IMG/VR virus record: IMGVR_UViG_3300017748_000002
Span: 59,333-123,332 of that record
Origin: a virus
Direction: 5' to 3' (one strand)
Length of the DNA stretch: 64,000 bases
The notes beneath the pieces are model-generated. The model saw only the letters and a list, made by a program, of their open reading frames with translations. It searched no databases and was not told the DNA's origin. Below, in pieces: positions 17,308 through 27,109 of the stretch (position 1 is its first letter; every line of letters begins with the position of its first letter). The translations under genes and the position numbers were made by a program.

Positions 17308-18173
17308 GCGGAGACAGTAATACAGATTCTACGTATACAGAAAACGTAAAGAACAACATTTTTTCATGGCCACATTCTGTCGCGGACAAAATGGATTGGG
17401 ACTTGCTAAACGTTGCTCAAATGGGACGTTCTAATGAGTCAATAGAGAATAGAGTTTATGACGCTGTTGTAGAGAATCAAGACAGAGATATTGTCGTGAT
17501 GGTTTTATGGTCTCAATCGATCAGGCAATCACCGTTTGATCTTTTTAATATTATATTTACAAACGACAAAAGACAATTCAACGAATTTCAGACTTCTAAA
17601 TTTCTAACAAATTTTCCGGGAATGGATATTGAAAAGTGGGAAGATATTCTTTTTATTGAAAATAATAATTTAAGCTATAATAAATGGATTGAAACAAGAG
17701 AATATTTGCCAAAGTCTGCAGATTATAATCAGCCATATGATTTACAGACTAAACATACGTATATACTAGAACAAATACTTAAATTCAAATTTCAAGATAC
17801 CGATGATGTGTATCATCTTGATGAAAAGATTTTACACTTCAATCTCAGATCTATGAGAAGATTAAAACTTTTTCTTGACAGCTTAGGTATTCGTAGTATA
17901 TTTAAGTCTGGGCTTTCAGTGACTCGTAGCATTCCAGGAATGTTTTCTCCTTGGATTCAAGATCATGATCTAAAGCAAAAAACACTCAATATAAAAAGGC
18001 TAAATAGATTGAATAGTGTTTGTAAAGAAAAGTTAGATTTTGAATTAAGTGATTGGGAAGAAGGATTAATCTGGGCTTTGAGTAAGCACGGTCATGTGAT
18101 GGAATGTAACCATCCAACTCAAACTGGTCATGAAATAATTGCTAAGGAATTTATAAAATGCGCAAACTATTAA
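17286..18173 (+). CDS. SGNH-hydrolase-like protein (paralogue 5 of 6)
   Basis: Block I is LLIVGGDSNTD (S11, with the canonical GDS). Block II is VAQMGRSNES, the block III substitute NQDRDIVVMVLWSQSIRQSPFD, and block V MECNHPTQTGHEIIAKEF. It is 295 aa. SIENRVYDAVVENQDRDIVVM is nearly the same as the corresponding part of paralogue 4, so these two are the closest pair. The start overlaps the upstream stop by 22 bases. Confidence 0.68.
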   Translation: MRKLLIVGGDSNTDSTYTENVKNNIFSWPHSVADKMDWDLLNVAQMGRSNESIENRVYDAVVENQDRDIVVMVLWSQSIRQSPFDLFNIIFTNDKRQFNEFQTSKFLTNFPGMDIEKWEDILFIENNNLSYNKWIETREYLPKSADYNQPYDLQTKHTYILEQILKFKFQDTDDVYHLDEKILHFNLRSMRRLKLFLDSLGIRSIFKSGLSVTRSIPGMFSPWIQDHDLKQKTLNIKRLNRLNSVCKEKLDFELSDWEEGLIWALSKHGHVMECNHPTQTGHEIIAKEFIKCANY

Positions 18174-18985
18174 TTGTTGGCGGATGTAGTTGGTCTAATC
18201 CGAACGAAGAATGCTATCACGTTGCTGGGATCGATAAGATCTGGCCTGAAATGGTAGCAGAATTTCTTGACATGGATTTAATTAACGTATCAGAAGGTGG
18301 AGCTGGAAACGATTATATTTACGGTCAGACATTAGATGCTATCGAAGAAAACAAAAATCGTGATATTGTCGTTATGGCTCTTTGGTCGCAGGCAATCCGA
18401 ATGGTGCCATTTGATTTACCGATCGGTCAATTTACATTTGGTGTTCATACTCCAATGTTGGTACCGCCTATTGGTCCGCTCAAAGAAGATATTCAAGAAA
18501 GATTTAGAGATCTTTTTTGGTTACACGTTTATGATCAGGATGCTCCGATGCATCTTCAATTAACAAAGGAAGAATTCTGGACAAAAATTGCGAATGTTTC
18601 TCTTCGAAATATTTACATGCTTGATCACTACTGTAAAACAAGAGATATTCCTATTCTTCATCACCGTGCTCTTCATACTCTTGCTGGCATTGAATGGTTA
18701 TTGAAAAAGCAAATCAATTTTCAATTGAGAAAACAAGTCTTTGATGCTTGCCAAAACAATCAATATTATCAGAAGATTCAAAAATTTAAAAATATCGTAG
18801 GACATCCAAATTTCTTTGAACCGGGTTCTAGTTGTTTTGATCTCTACGAAAAATATTACATTACACCACAAGAAAAACACCCAAATACACAAGGGCATAT
18901 GTTAATTGCTAACAGTTTTGTAAACAAATATATAGAACTATACGAAGAAAGATCTACATCAGAACCGAGTTTTGTCTATGAATGA
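18158..18985 (+). CDS. SGNH-hydrolase-like protein (paralogue 6 of 6)
   Basis: Block I is LLIVGGCSWSN (S11), block II VSEGGAGNDY, the block III substitute NKNRDIVVMALWSQAIRMVPFD, and block V EKHPNTQGHMLIANSF. It is 275 aa. The first codons (MRKLLIVGG) match those of paralogue 5, which suggests recent duplication of at least the 5' end. It overlaps the last radical SAM gene of the cluster by eight bases. Confidence 0.68.
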   Translation: MRKLLIVGGCSWSNPNEECYHVAGIDKIWPEMVAEFLDMDLINVSEGGAGNDYIYGQTLDAIEENKNRDIVVMALWSQAIRMVPFDLPIGQFTFGVHTPMLVPPIGPLKEDIQERFRDLFWLHVYDQDAPMHLQLTKEEFWTKIANVSLRNIYMLDHYCKTRDIPILHHRALHTLAGIEWLLKKQINFQLRKQVFDACQNNQYYQKIQKFKNIVGHPNFFEPGSSCFDLYEKYYITPQEKHPNTQGHMLIANSFVNKYIELYEERSTSEPSFVYE

Positions 18986-20078
18986 TTTGAAATGGAGTCA
19001 ATACGACTTCACAAAAATACCTTTTAATGATATTGTAAGTGTCGGCCAACGCACGATGATGTATCGTGACTTGTTTACAGTGAGTTGGTTGCTCGGTCGA
19101 TTCTGTAATTATTCTTGTTCATATTGTTGGCCATACGCATCAAGTCGTGAAAAAGACCATAGGCCAATTGATTTGATTCTTATGACAATTGACGAGATTA
19201 AAAGACAATCTCGCAAGAATGAATATAATTCTTTTCATTTTAGTTTTAGTGGCGGTGAACCTACGTTCCATCCACAATATTTAGAAATTATGGAATACCT
19301 TGCTGATGATGTTCCTAACTGTAACTATCATTCAGTCCATATGACTTCTAATATTTCTCGTAAGATGAAGTGGTTTGAAGAATATGCTAAAATATGTTCG
19401 CGGTTTAATCGATCAAGTATCACAGCTTCATGCCATAGAGAACATGTTAATACCCAAGAAAAAGTTGCAGAGTTCGCTGACAAGCTTGAATACTGCCAAT
19501 CACAAGACATCCAAGTAACTATTAACCAAGTGATGCTACCAGACAAATTTGAGCAGTGTTGGGAAGACGCACTATATTTCCACGAAAGAGGTATCAATGT
19601 TACTCTTAAACCTCAGTCTGATCCTACTGCCAGTTTTATTGTTGATGGATATACTGAATCAATGCTTGAAAAATTACGTAACGGCATGCCTCAAAGAGGA
19701 TTTACCGACATCAAAAAACAAATTACCAGACCGAGACCGAACGTCGAATTAGATCTTCGTTATGAAACAACTGGTGTTCCACAACATATGCAAGTTGAAC
19801 TTGAAGATTCAAAAGGACAAAAATATTATATGGATCAAGCTGAACGGTTCAACACATTCGAGTTTAATAAATTTGAAGGTTGGAATTGTGAATCCGGATA
19901 TAGATCTATTATAATCAGAGAACCGGACGGATCTATAAAAAGATCTTACTCGTGTAATGATGAGCCACTTGGTTATATTCAATCTGGGTTTAAATTATTC
20001 GATAAACCAATGCCGTGTATCACAAAAACATGTGTTTCTTCTGCAGATTCTAAGATCCCAAAGAAGAAAATTGTATAA
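18978..20078 (+). CDS. Radical SAM protein, last gene of the accessory cluster
   Basis: The cluster motif is CNYSCSYCW (residues 43-51), followed by FSGGEPTFHP and a TSNISR segment. The C-terminal part has WNCESG, a REPDGSIKRSYSC turn and CITKTC, similar in plan to the gene at 1146. ATG 18978 is chosen over TTG 18972. The stop codon is embedded in a TATAAATA late promoter (20074-20081), so the cluster ends exactly where late virion transcription begins. Substrate unknown. Confidence 0.82.
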   Translation: MNDLKWSQYDFTKIPFNDIVSVGQRTMMYRDLFTVSWLLGRFCNYSCSYCWPYASSREKDHRPIDLILMTIDEIKRQSRKNEYNSFHFSFSGGEPTFHPQYLEIMEYLADDVPNCNYHSVHMTSNISRKMKWFEEYAKICSRFNRSSITASCHREHVNTQEKVAEFADKLEYCQSQDIQVTINQVMLPDKFEQCWEDALYFHERGINVTLKPQSDPTASFIVDGYTESMLEKLRNGMPQRGFTDIKKQITRPRPNVELDLRYETTGVPQHMQVELEDSKGQKYYMDQAERFNTFEFNKFEGWNCESGYRSIIIREPDGSIKRSYSCNDEPLGYIQSGFKLFDKPMPCITKTCVSSADSKIPKKKIV

Positions 20079-20081
20079 ATA
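20074..20081 (+). promoter_or_regulatory. T4-type late promoter (TATAAATA)
   Basis: An exact TATAAATA match to the T4 late promoter, recognised by the gp55 sigma factor with the gp45 clamp. The predicted +1 is near 20087, giving a leader of about 47 bases to the structural gene at 20134. It overlaps the stop codon of the radical SAM gene. Confidence 0.75.
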
Positions 20082-20096
20082 ACCGTATAGAGGCAG

Positions 20097-20108
20097 GGTC
20101 GCAAGACC
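20097..20108 (+). promoter_or_regulatory. Leader hairpin with GNRA loop
   Basis: GGTC-GCAA-GACC can form a four-base-pair hairpin closed by a GCAA tetraloop, about ten bases inside the predicted late transcript. It might stabilise the mRNA 5' end. It is short and could be chance. Confidence 0.3.
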
Positions 20109-20133
20109 GACAAGGAACTCATTGGAGTAGTTC

Positions 20134-20484
20134 ATGGCTGAGTACGAAGAATTCACAATTGACCAAGGCAGCGATGTGGCTATTGAGCTAGAGCTCGTAG
20201 ATCACACAGGCGCGAAAAAAGACTTGGTTGGCCATACCGTAACAGCTTCAATGAAGAAAAGTTATAGCGATAGTTCTGGGGAAGCAACCAACTTCACTTC
20301 TATCGTTTCAACTCCATCTACTTCCGGAGTTGTTAACCTCAGCCTCACTAGCACTCAAACCTCGGCGTTAAACAAAGGCCGGTATGTATATGATGTAGAA
20401 CTTTCTTTTGTCGATAGTAGCTCGACTACAATTACAGAAAGAATTCTTGAAGGCCGGATCCAGGTTACGCCATCTGTAACATAA
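20134..20484 (+). CDS. BppU-like small virion protein
   Basis: The 116-aa protein is rich in beta strands. The opening DQGSDVAIELELVDHTGAKKDLVGHTVTASMKK resembles the N-terminal domain of phage baseplate or fibre attachment proteins (BppU-like). It is expressed from the late promoter at 20074 and has a GGAGTAG-type ribosome site upstream. It is placed just before two fibre-like genes, so it may be a fibre or baseplate connector. No catalytic motifs. Contains an SDSS/VDSSS pattern shared with the neighbouring virion proteins. Family assignment is tentative. Confidence 0.5.
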   Translation: MAEYEEFTIDQGSDVAIELELVDHTGAKKDLVGHTVTASMKKSYSDSSGEATNFTSIVSTPSTSGVVNLSLTSTQTSALNKGRYVYDVELSFVDSSSTTITERILEGRIQVTPSVT

Positions 20485-20493
20485 GGATCGAAT

Positions 20494-23400
20494 ATGGCCA
20501 GCACTAGACGGACATACGTAAAACGTATATCGATTGGGCGCCCTATTGCAAGTGTCAATCAGGCAGCATCCGGTGTTGTATCTGCGCAATCGAGGGCTGC
20601 TGGTCAAATACTAATAAATGACGCAAGCACTAATCTTTTCCAAGCAGGTGATTTAATTGCTGGTCACGGTATTAACAAAGTTTTTGATTCTACCGGCCGG
20701 TCACTTTCGCTTGCTCTTGATTCTTCCGATCTTAAATCTATAATCGATTCTAACTACGTTGCTTTTGTGATGGGACAGGACGTTGATCGTGTCTTTGTTG
20801 ATTCAGCATACGTTGAACAAAATTCTCTTGATTCCGAAAGAACATTATCGTTACTTGATTCTGAGCTTAAGAATTGGACTACAAGTATAATTCCATACTA
20901 TGATAGCCAATTAGATCTTGGTAGTCCAACTAATAAGTGGCGTAAACTATATCTTTCTGGTAATACTATTGTTCTTGGTGGTTTAAACCTTGGAGATCAA
21001 GGTGGAACATTTGCTGTTACAGATTCAGCCGGTGTTGTAGCTGCATACGATCTTACAGGTAATACCACAAATGATCTAGCAGAAGGTAGTAATAATTTAT
21101 ATTATACAAGAGCTCGATTTGATTCTGCTCTTGGTGATGATGTATCAACAGCCACTATTCGTAGTTACTTCTCGTCTATTGATTCTGGCGGTGATGGTGC
21201 TTTCTCATACGATTCAACAAATGGTGTATTCACTTATCGCGGACCAAGTGCTGCAGAAGTCAGAGCGCATTTCTCGGCTCAAGGTGATCTATCATACGAT
21301 TCTTCGACTGGCGTATTTAGCTTTGATGTTGAGCAAGTTTATACTCAAGCAAACTTTGAATCTGATCTCAGTCTAGCTGTTGCTGGTGGAACTGGTATCA
21401 CTTATGATTCTTCCACTCAAACAATTAGTATTACAAACACTGGTGTAGGTGCTGGAACTTATGGTTCATCAACTCTTATTCCGGTCTTTACTGTCAATGC
21501 TCAAGGTCAATTAGATTCTGTTGGTGAAGTCTTAGTTGCTGGAGTGACTGGAGTATCTTGGGATTCAAGTGTTGAACAACTTACAATATCAACTGCAGAT
21601 GGTGGATCATTTGTTGCAACCGTCAATGGGTTCAATAACCTTCAGGCAGATTCCGCTTCAATTACAAATGTATCTGGTACCTCTGCGAATTATGCTACAA
21701 TTAATGCGACAACTGGTACTATCAGTCAGCTCTCTGTTGATTCTGCTCATATTGGTGTTATTGACAACAACACTTTAAGAACAAATTCTCTTGATGCAGA
21801 TTCAGGCGTTGTAACTAATATCTCTGGTACAAATCTGAATTATGGCGCTGGTCATGTAAGTCAACTCACTTCAGATTCAGCTAGATTGGCAATTATTACT
21901 ACTCCTAATCTTACTGCAGATTCTGGTGTTGTTACTAATATCTCAGGTACTTCATTAAATTATGGAACTGGTAACTTTACAAGTGCTACTGCGGATGGTT
22001 TAACAGTCAATGGAGTATCAAATCTAGATTCAACAAATGTTGACGGATCTCTTTATGTTACTGGAAACCTTACTGTACAAGGTACAACCACAACTGTTAA
22101 TTCGACAACTGTAACTATAAACGATAAAAATATTGTCGTAGCAGATTCCGCTGCTGATTTAACTGCGCTAAACGGTGCTGGTTTCACTATGGGTGGAGCG
22201 AATATCACAACTCCGCCTGAAATGAAGTATGTATCAACTGGCGATTTGATTAATTTCAATAGAGCAGTTGATATTGATGGTCATGTTAATGCAGACTCTG
22301 CAACGTTTGTCAACTTAAATATTACAGGATTATCCACCCAGACAATTACTAGAGCTGCTACAGTCGATTCAGGTACTTATGGTAGTGCTACACTCATTCC
22401 CGTAATGACTGTGAATGCTTCAGGTTTCATTGATAGTATTGGCGAGATTGCAGTTGCCGGTGTTTCAGGAGTTTCATGGGATTCTGGAAACGAGCAGCTC
22501 ACAATTAACACCGCTGATGGTGGATCATTTGTAACAACAATTAACGGATTCGATTCAGCACAGATTACGAATCTATCTGGTACTGCATTAAATTACGCTC
22601 AAGTTCTTTCAGATTCAGCCAAAGTTATTGATATATCTGGTACTACTTTGAATTATGGTACTGGGCAAATCAGTCAATTAACGGTTGATTCTGGTACGTT
22701 TACTACATTAGCAATTAATGGTGTAACAGTTGATTCTGATTGGGTAACGTCATTAGCTAAGAATTTTGAAGGTGATATTACAATCACCGAAACTGTTAGT
22801 GGTTCTACAGCAGCACCAACTCTTACTCTCTTTAAAGATAATAGCTCACCATCAGATTCTGATATATTAGGTGAAATTGCTTTCAAAGGTCACGACAGCG
22901 CTGGTAATGCTGAAGTATACGCCAACATTAGAGGTGTTATTGGCGATGCTACTAATGGTCAAGAAGAAGGAATTCTAGAACTTTCGGTAATTGATTCGTC
23001 TCAGCTGAAAGCTGTTGCTCGTATCACACCTAGTAGTGTTGATATTAGTAGCGCTCATGTGAATGTTACAGCTGGCGATTTATTCGTCAACGGCAACACT
23101 GATATATCTGGTGACTTATCATTAAAAGATGAATTTGTTGATTCATCATGGGTAGCAGCTCGAGCGACTGTTCTTACTGCATCTCAGTTTAGCATAACAA
23201 ACGTTGATGGTGGCCCTGATTTTGGTCCGAACGTACTTCTTGATAGAAATAGTGCTTCTCCTCAGGCAAATGATGACCTTGCAAAAATTACCTTTAGAGG
23301 TAGAAATTCTGCAGATTCAAACTTAGATTATGCTGCAATTGAATCAATGATTGCTGATCCTACCGCTAATACTGAAGACGGTTCACTAAGGTTTTTAATC

Positions 23401-23787
23401 GCTCAAAATGGTTTCAATCGTCTTAAAGCAACTATTGATAACACGGGATTTGTATTAGGTCCACAAGAAAAAATAATCTTTAGCACAGATTCGTATACAC
23501 AAAGTGTCGCACCTGGTTCTTATACAAGCAATCATGCGCTTCTTTTACCAGATTCGTCTGGTACGCTTTTGACTAGAGATTTTGTCACAACTCTGATTGA
23601 CTCAGCATACGTTGGAGCTCGTCAAGGCGCAACTGGTCTTCTTCTTAATATTAAAGATAGAGACTCAAATGTAACAGAAGTTGTAATTACACAGGCAGCA
23701 ACAGTTGTATCTGGTGCTCCTATTGGGTTTGGTAATACCATACAAGTATTGCTCGAAGATAGTTCAGCTTTTACTATCGGTCTTTAA
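20494..23787 (+). CDS. Asp-Ser-rich tail fibre / virion structural protein
   Basis: The 1097-aa protein is low in Lys and Cys and built from short beta-rich repeats. [18 protein letters not shown] (about 140-157) matches a common marine T4-like fibre motif repeated in the next gene (SYDIGTSSLKFRDIYLSSG). GPSAAE.RAH and [11 protein letters not shown] are also shared with it. A stretch of about 60 residues is duplicated (codons 21454-21635 and 22372-22554), and TNISGTxLNYG units recur. It contains about 40 Asp-Ser dipeptides. A likely host-contact or baseplate-attached fibre. AAGGA precedes the ATG. No chaperone gene follows directly. Confidence 0.7.
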   Translation: MASTRRTYVKRISIGRPIASVNQAASGVVSAQSRAAGQILINDASTNLFQAGDLIAGHGINKVFDSTGRSLSLALDSSDLKSIIDSNYVAFVMGQDVDRVFVDSAYVEQNSLDSERTLSLLDSELKNWTTSIIPYYDSQLDLGSPTNKWRKLYLSGNTIVLGGLNLGDQGGTFAVTDSAGVVAAYDLTGNTTNDLAEGSNNLYYTRARFDSALGDDVSTATIRSYFSSIDSGGDGAFSYDSTNGVFTYRGPSAAEVRAHFSAQGDLSYDSSTGVFSFDVEQVYTQANFESDLSLAVAGGTGITYDSSTQTISITNTGVGAGTYGSSTLIPVFTVNAQGQLDSVGEVLVAGVTGVSWDSSVEQLTISTADGGSFVATVNGFNNLQADSASITNVSGTSANYATINATTGTISQLSVDSAHIGVIDNNTLRTNSLDADSGVVTNISGTNLNYGAGHVSQLTSDSARLAIITTPNLTADSGVVTNISGTSLNYGTGNFTSATADGLTVNGVSNLDSTNVDGSLYVTGNLTVQGTTTTVNSTTVTINDKNIVVADSAADLTALNGAGFTMGGANITTPPEMKYVSTGDLINFNRAVDIDGHVNADSATFVNLNITGLSTQTITRAATVDSGTYGSATLIPVMTVNASGFIDSIGEIAVAGVSGVSWDSGNEQLTINTADGGSFVTTINGFDSAQITNLSGTALNYAQVLSDSAKVIDISGTTLNYGTGQISQLTVDSGTFTTLAINGVTVDSDWVTSLAKNFEGDITITETVSGSTAAPTLTLFKDNSSPSDSDILGEIAFKGHDSAGNAEVYANIRGVIGDATNGQEEGILELSVIDSSQLKAVARITPSSVDISSAHVNVTAGDLFVNGNTDISGDLSLKDEFVDSSWVAARATVLTASQFSITNVDGGPDFGPNVLLDRNSASPQANDDLAKITFRGRNSADSNLDYAAIESMIADPTANTEDGSLRFLIAQNGFNRLKATIDNTGFVLGPQEKIIFSTDSYTQSVAPGSYTSNHALLLPDSSGTLLTRDFVTTLIDSAYVGARQGATGLLLNIKDRDSNVTEVVITQAATVVSGAPIGFGNTIQVLLEDSSAFTIGL
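21454..21635 (+). repeat. Intragenic duplication, copy 1
   Basis: Encodes [19 protein letters not shown] and onwards to the [14 protein letters not shown] block. It aligns without large gaps to copy 2 at 22372-22554, mostly conservative at the protein level and diverged at third codon positions. An old in-frame duplication within the fibre. Confidence 0.75.
22372..22554 (+). repeat. Intragenic duplication, copy 2
   Basis: Encodes [19 protein letters not shown] and onwards to [14 protein letters not shown], the second copy of the unit at 21454-21635. Both copies are followed by ISGT.LNYG-type repeats, so the true duplicated module may be about 100 residues. Confidence 0.75.
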
Positions 23788-23789
23788 TG

Positions 23790-23797
23790 TATAAATA
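23790..23797 (+). promoter_or_regulatory. T4-type late promoter (TATAAATA)
   Basis: Exact TATAAATA directly after the fibre stop codon. The predicted +1 near 23803 leaves a 24-base leader containing TAAAGGAAT before ATG 23827. Confidence 0.75.
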
Positions 23798-23826
23798 GAA
23801 CAAAGGTAACTTAAAGGAATCAAAAA

Positions 23827-25170
23827 ATGGCAGATCGTATTCCACTCGTGATTGAAGGCTCTCAGATTAGAGAGATTTCAAATGGTGATCGAATTGATAT
23901 TAGCGGAAACGCTTTACAAGTCGGTGGTCATATTACACCAGATACAGATTCATCGTATGACATTGGTACTTCATCTCTAAAATTTAGAGATATTTACTTA
24001 TCGTCTGGCACTATTCACCTTGGTGGTGTTAAGTTACGTGCTGATGGAAATAAGTTATCGATACAAGATAGCACAGGATCAACCGCAGGTATTACAGCCG
24101 CAACACTCGGCACATTAGGAACTGATGATCTTGCTGAAGGTTCAACTAATCTCTTTACTACAGCTGCTCGGACACGAAGTCATCTTCAAGTAACAGATGC
24201 TGGTGGTGATGGTTCTTTTGCCTTTGATTCTGCCTCAGGTAAATTTACATACACCGGACCAAGCGCTGCTGAAGCAAGAGCACATCTAAATGTTGCAACT
24301 GGTACTGGATTAGGAAGTTTAGCTTACGATTCAGCCCGAGGTCAATTTACATTGACTGGAATAACACAAGCTAATGTTATGTCAACCATGCAAGCAGGCA
24401 CTGGAGTGGGTATCGATTCTGCCAGCGGTACACTTTCTATTGGTCAGGCTGTAGGAACAACTGACTCAGTAACATTTGCTGGTTTATACTCTTCAGGTAA
24501 CGTAGTTCTTGGTGGTAACCTTACAGTTAACGGAACAACTACAACAGTTAATGCAACAAATAGTTTAATTGCTGATCCTTTGATTGAATTGAATACAGGT
24601 GCAGGTTCGAATGCCAACGATCTTGGATTTGTATTTGAACGTGGTTCAACTGGAGATAACGCAGCATTAATTTGGGATGAGTCAGAAGACAAGTTTAAGA
24701 TAGGTACAACCACTGCGACCGGTGCTTCAACTGGCAATATGACAGTTACAACAGGATCCTTAATAGCCAATCTTGTTGGTAACGTAACAGGTAACGTATC
24801 TGGTTCGGCTGGTTCTGCAACTGGTAACGCTGCTACTGCAACAGCATTAGCAACCGCTAGAGCAATTGCTCTCAGTGGCGATGTTGTTGGTACTGCAGAC
24901 TTTGATGGTACTGCGGGTATCAGTATTAGCACCACAATACAAGCAAATAGTGTTGCTCTTGGAACTGATACAACTGGTAACTATGTTGGTACGATTACTG
25001 GTGGAACAGGCATTACTTCAAGTGGAGCAACTTCTGGTGAAGGTATCGCTCATACGATTTCAATAACAGCTGGATCAATTAGTTCAACTCAACTGGCCAG
25101 TGCTTCTACTTTGACAATTAAGAATACTTCTGGAACTGTACTCAAGACAGTAATTGGAGCCGGTAGCTAA
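23827..25170 (+). CDS. Fibre-like virion structural protein
   Basis: The 447-aa protein is related to the first half of the upstream fibre. It shares ISGNALQVGGHITPDTDSSYDIG, LKFRDIYLSSGTIHLGG, FTYTGPSAAEARAHL and LTVNGTTTTVNAT. The C-terminal third is a Gly/Thr/Ala-rich low-complexity region (GNVTGNVSGSAGSATGNAA...) ending in a short strand-rich cap. It has its own late promoter. The stop overlaps the gp13 start (TAATG). It could be a second fibre or a baseplate wedge-associated fibre. Confidence 0.65.
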   Translation: MADRIPLVIEGSQIREISNGDRIDISGNALQVGGHITPDTDSSYDIGTSSLKFRDIYLSSGTIHLGGVKLRADGNKLSIQDSTGSTAGITAATLGTLGTDDLAEGSTNLFTTAARTRSHLQVTDAGGDGSFAFDSASGKFTYTGPSAAEARAHLNVATGTGLGSLAYDSARGQFTLTGITQANVMSTMQAGTGVGIDSASGTLSIGQAVGTTDSVTFAGLYSSGNVVLGGNLTVNGTTTTVNATNSLIADPLIELNTGAGSNANDLGFVFERGSTGDNAALIWDESEDKFKIGTTTATGASTGNMTVTTGSLIANLVGNVTGNVSGSAGSATGNAATATALATARAIALSGDVVGTADFDGTAGISISTTIQANSVALGTDTTGNYVGTITGGTGITSSGATSGEGIAHTISITAGSISSTQLASASTLTIKNTSGTVLKTVIGAGS

Positions 25171-25925
25171 TGGCTAATCCTAACTCTAGGACAACTCTGA
25201 TCGATTACTGTAAGCGCCGACTCGGTGACCCAGTTATCGAGATCAACGTTGATGAAGATCAAGTTGAAGATAGAGTTGACGAAGCAATACAGTATTATCA
25301 AGAGTTTCATTCTGATGCGACTTATCGTGGATATTTGCAACATCAATTAACATCTACTGATATTACGAATAAGTATGTCGAAGTTACTAATGATGTTCAC
25401 TTTGTTTCTAGAGTGTTTCCATTTATCTCAAGTACTACATCATCGAAAAGCTTATTCAATCTTCGATACCAAATGCACTTATCAGAATTAACTGATATGT
25501 CTCAGTTTGCTGGTGATATTGCTTATTACGAACAAATCCAACAATATCTTTCTCTTCTTGACCAAACACTCAATGGCCAAGCGATGGTTGATTTTTCTCG
25601 TAAACAAAACAGAATTTATATTCATGGCCATATTGAAGACTTAGATATTACGGCTGGAGATTATCTTGTAGCTGAAGTCTATTATACTGTGGCTCCAAAT
25701 ACTCACACATCGGTTTATAACGACATGTGGCTAAAAGAATATACAACTGCGCTGATTAAGCAACAATGGGGTATGAATCTAATGAAATTTGAGGGAATGC
25801 AACTTCCCGGCGGTGTTATTCTAAATGGTAGACAACTTTTTGATGATGCGACCGGCGAAATTCAGGATCTCAGAGAAAGGATTAGACTAGAACACGAAAT
25901 GCCAGCTGATTTCTTTGTGGGGTAA
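25170..25925 (+). CDS. gp13: Neck protein gp13
   Basis: The 251-aa protein opens with NSRTTLIDYCKRRLGDPVIEINVDEDQVEDRVDEAIQYYQEFH, the conserved N-terminus of T4-like gp13 head-completion proteins. T4 gp13 is longer (about 309 aa). It acts with gp14 to seal the filled head and join the tail. Followed three bases later by gp14, which confirms the assignment. Confidence 0.85.
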   Translation: MANPNSRTTLIDYCKRRLGDPVIEINVDEDQVEDRVDEAIQYYQEFHSDATYRGYLQHQLTSTDITNKYVEVTNDVHFVSRVFPFISSTTSSKSLFNLRYQMHLSELTDMSQFAGDIAYYEQIQQYLSLLDQTLNGQAMVDFSRKQNRIYIHGHIEDLDITAGDYLVAEVYYTVAPNTHTSVYNDMWLKEYTTALIKQQWGMNLMKFEGMQLPGGVILNGRQLFDDATGEIQDLRERIRLEHEMPADFFVG

Positions 25926-25928
25926 TAA

Positions 25929-26846
25929 ATGGCTCGAAATTTATACATTAGAGACAACGTAAGGTCTGAGCAAAACCTATACGAAGATATCGTTATTGAG
26001 TCTCTCAAAATCTATGGGCAAGACGTGTTTTATCTTCCTCGAGATACTGTCTATGAAGACAGAGTCTTTGGAGATGAGATTCCTGCGCGCTATAATTCAA
26101 GCTATAAAATAGAAATGTATATCGATAACCTTGAAGGATTCGACGGAGAAGGAGATTTATTTACTCGCTTCGGAGTTGAAATCCGCGATGAGGCTACTTT
26201 TGTTGTGTCTAGGCGTAGATGGCGTAGCACTATTAGTATGTTTGATAACGAGATCAATAGTGAAAGACCAAGAGAAGGTGATCTCATTTATCTTCCACTT
26301 TCTAATTCTATGTTTCAAATCACACATGTCGAGCATGAAACACCGTTCTATCAATTAGCGAATCTTCCAGTTTATAAATGCAGAGCACAACTCTTTGAAT
26401 ATAACGATGAAGACTTTGATACAAGTGTTGATGTTATTGATGATATTGAGCGGCAAGGTGCTTATCAATATACTCTTACACTCGACTCGGCAAGTGCGTA
26501 TACTTTACCGGGTCAAACAGTATCACAGACTCTTTCAAGTGGAGTGACTATTAGCGGCGAAGTAATTCGATATTCTGATAGCGATGGAATTCTATACGTT
26601 GGCCACGTCGGTTCAGACGATGGATTATACCACAACTTCTACGTATCTGATTCTGCAGGATCTAAACTTACGATTAGTGGTAGAACTAACCTTGCGATTG
26701 GTGATTCTGATCTTACAGTCACTGCAATAGGCGAAGTCAATACTATATCAGAAAACGAACAAAATGCTGATTTTGGCGCAGCCGGAGATGATTTCCTCGA
26801 CTTTAGTGAAGCAAATCCGTTTGGTGATATATCGGGGAATGACTAA
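25929..26846 (+). CDS. gp14: Neck protein gp14
   Basis: The N-terminal 150 residues (NLYIRDNVRSEQNLYEDIVIESLKIYGQDVFYLPRD, VSRRRW, PREGDLIYLPLSNSMFQITHVEHETPFYQL) match T4-like gp14 neck proteins. It is longer than T4 gp14 (305 versus about 256 aa) because of a C-terminal beta-rich Asp-Ser extension (LDSASAY, YSDSDG, VSDSAG, GDSDLT) from about residue 185. That extension is interesting and may be exposed on the neck. Confidence 0.85.
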   Translation: MARNLYIRDNVRSEQNLYEDIVIESLKIYGQDVFYLPRDTVYEDRVFGDEIPARYNSSYKIEMYIDNLEGFDGEGDLFTRFGVEIRDEATFVVSRRRWRSTISMFDNEINSERPREGDLIYLPLSNSMFQITHVEHETPFYQLANLPVYKCRAQLFEYNDEDFDTSVDVIDDIERQGAYQYTLTLDSASAYTLPGQTVSQTLSSGVTISGEVIRYSDSDGILYVGHVGSDDGLYHNFYVSDSAGSKLTISGRTNLAIGDSDLTVTAIGEVNTISENEQNADFGAAGDDFLDFSEANPFGDISGND

Positions 26847-27109
26847 TGGCAGATGATTTTTTTGATTTTGGTTTCACGGCAGTTGACGAAGATGAACTGC
26901 AATCTGTACAAGACGCACAAAAAGTTGTTGGTGATACTCAAGTTGAAGCTAAAACAACACAAGAAAAACTGGATAAATTATATAACGCGGTTGTACCTTT
27001 ATTGAACAACTTAAAGAAAAACCCAGAAAAGGAGTATATCCTCTGGCCTGATAGATTAACGAAAGTTGAAGCTTTTGAAGATCATTTGCAAAAGATATAT
27101 AAAAGCTAA
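26846..27109 (+). CDS. Small conserved protein between gp14 and gp15
   Basis: The 87-aa protein has an acidic Asp/Phe-rich start (MADDFFDFGFTAVDEDEL) and a helical remainder (QEKLDKLYNAVVPLLNNLKKNP). It is coupled to gp14 and gp15 by TAATG overlaps. A small gene at this position is usual in marine T4-like phages. Function unknown; a neck or tail-completion accessory is possible. Confidence 0.7.
   Translation: MADDFFDFGFTAVDEDELQSVQDAQKVVGDTQVEAKTTQEKLDKLYNAVVPLLNNLKKNPEKEYILWPDRLTKVEAFEDHLQKIYKS

Noticed and set aside
24444-24935. A 163-codon open frame on the minus strand within the second fibre gene
   Set aside because: It mirrors the Gly/Thr/Ala repeats of the + strand gene, is Val/Pro/Ala low-complexity and has no ribosome site.
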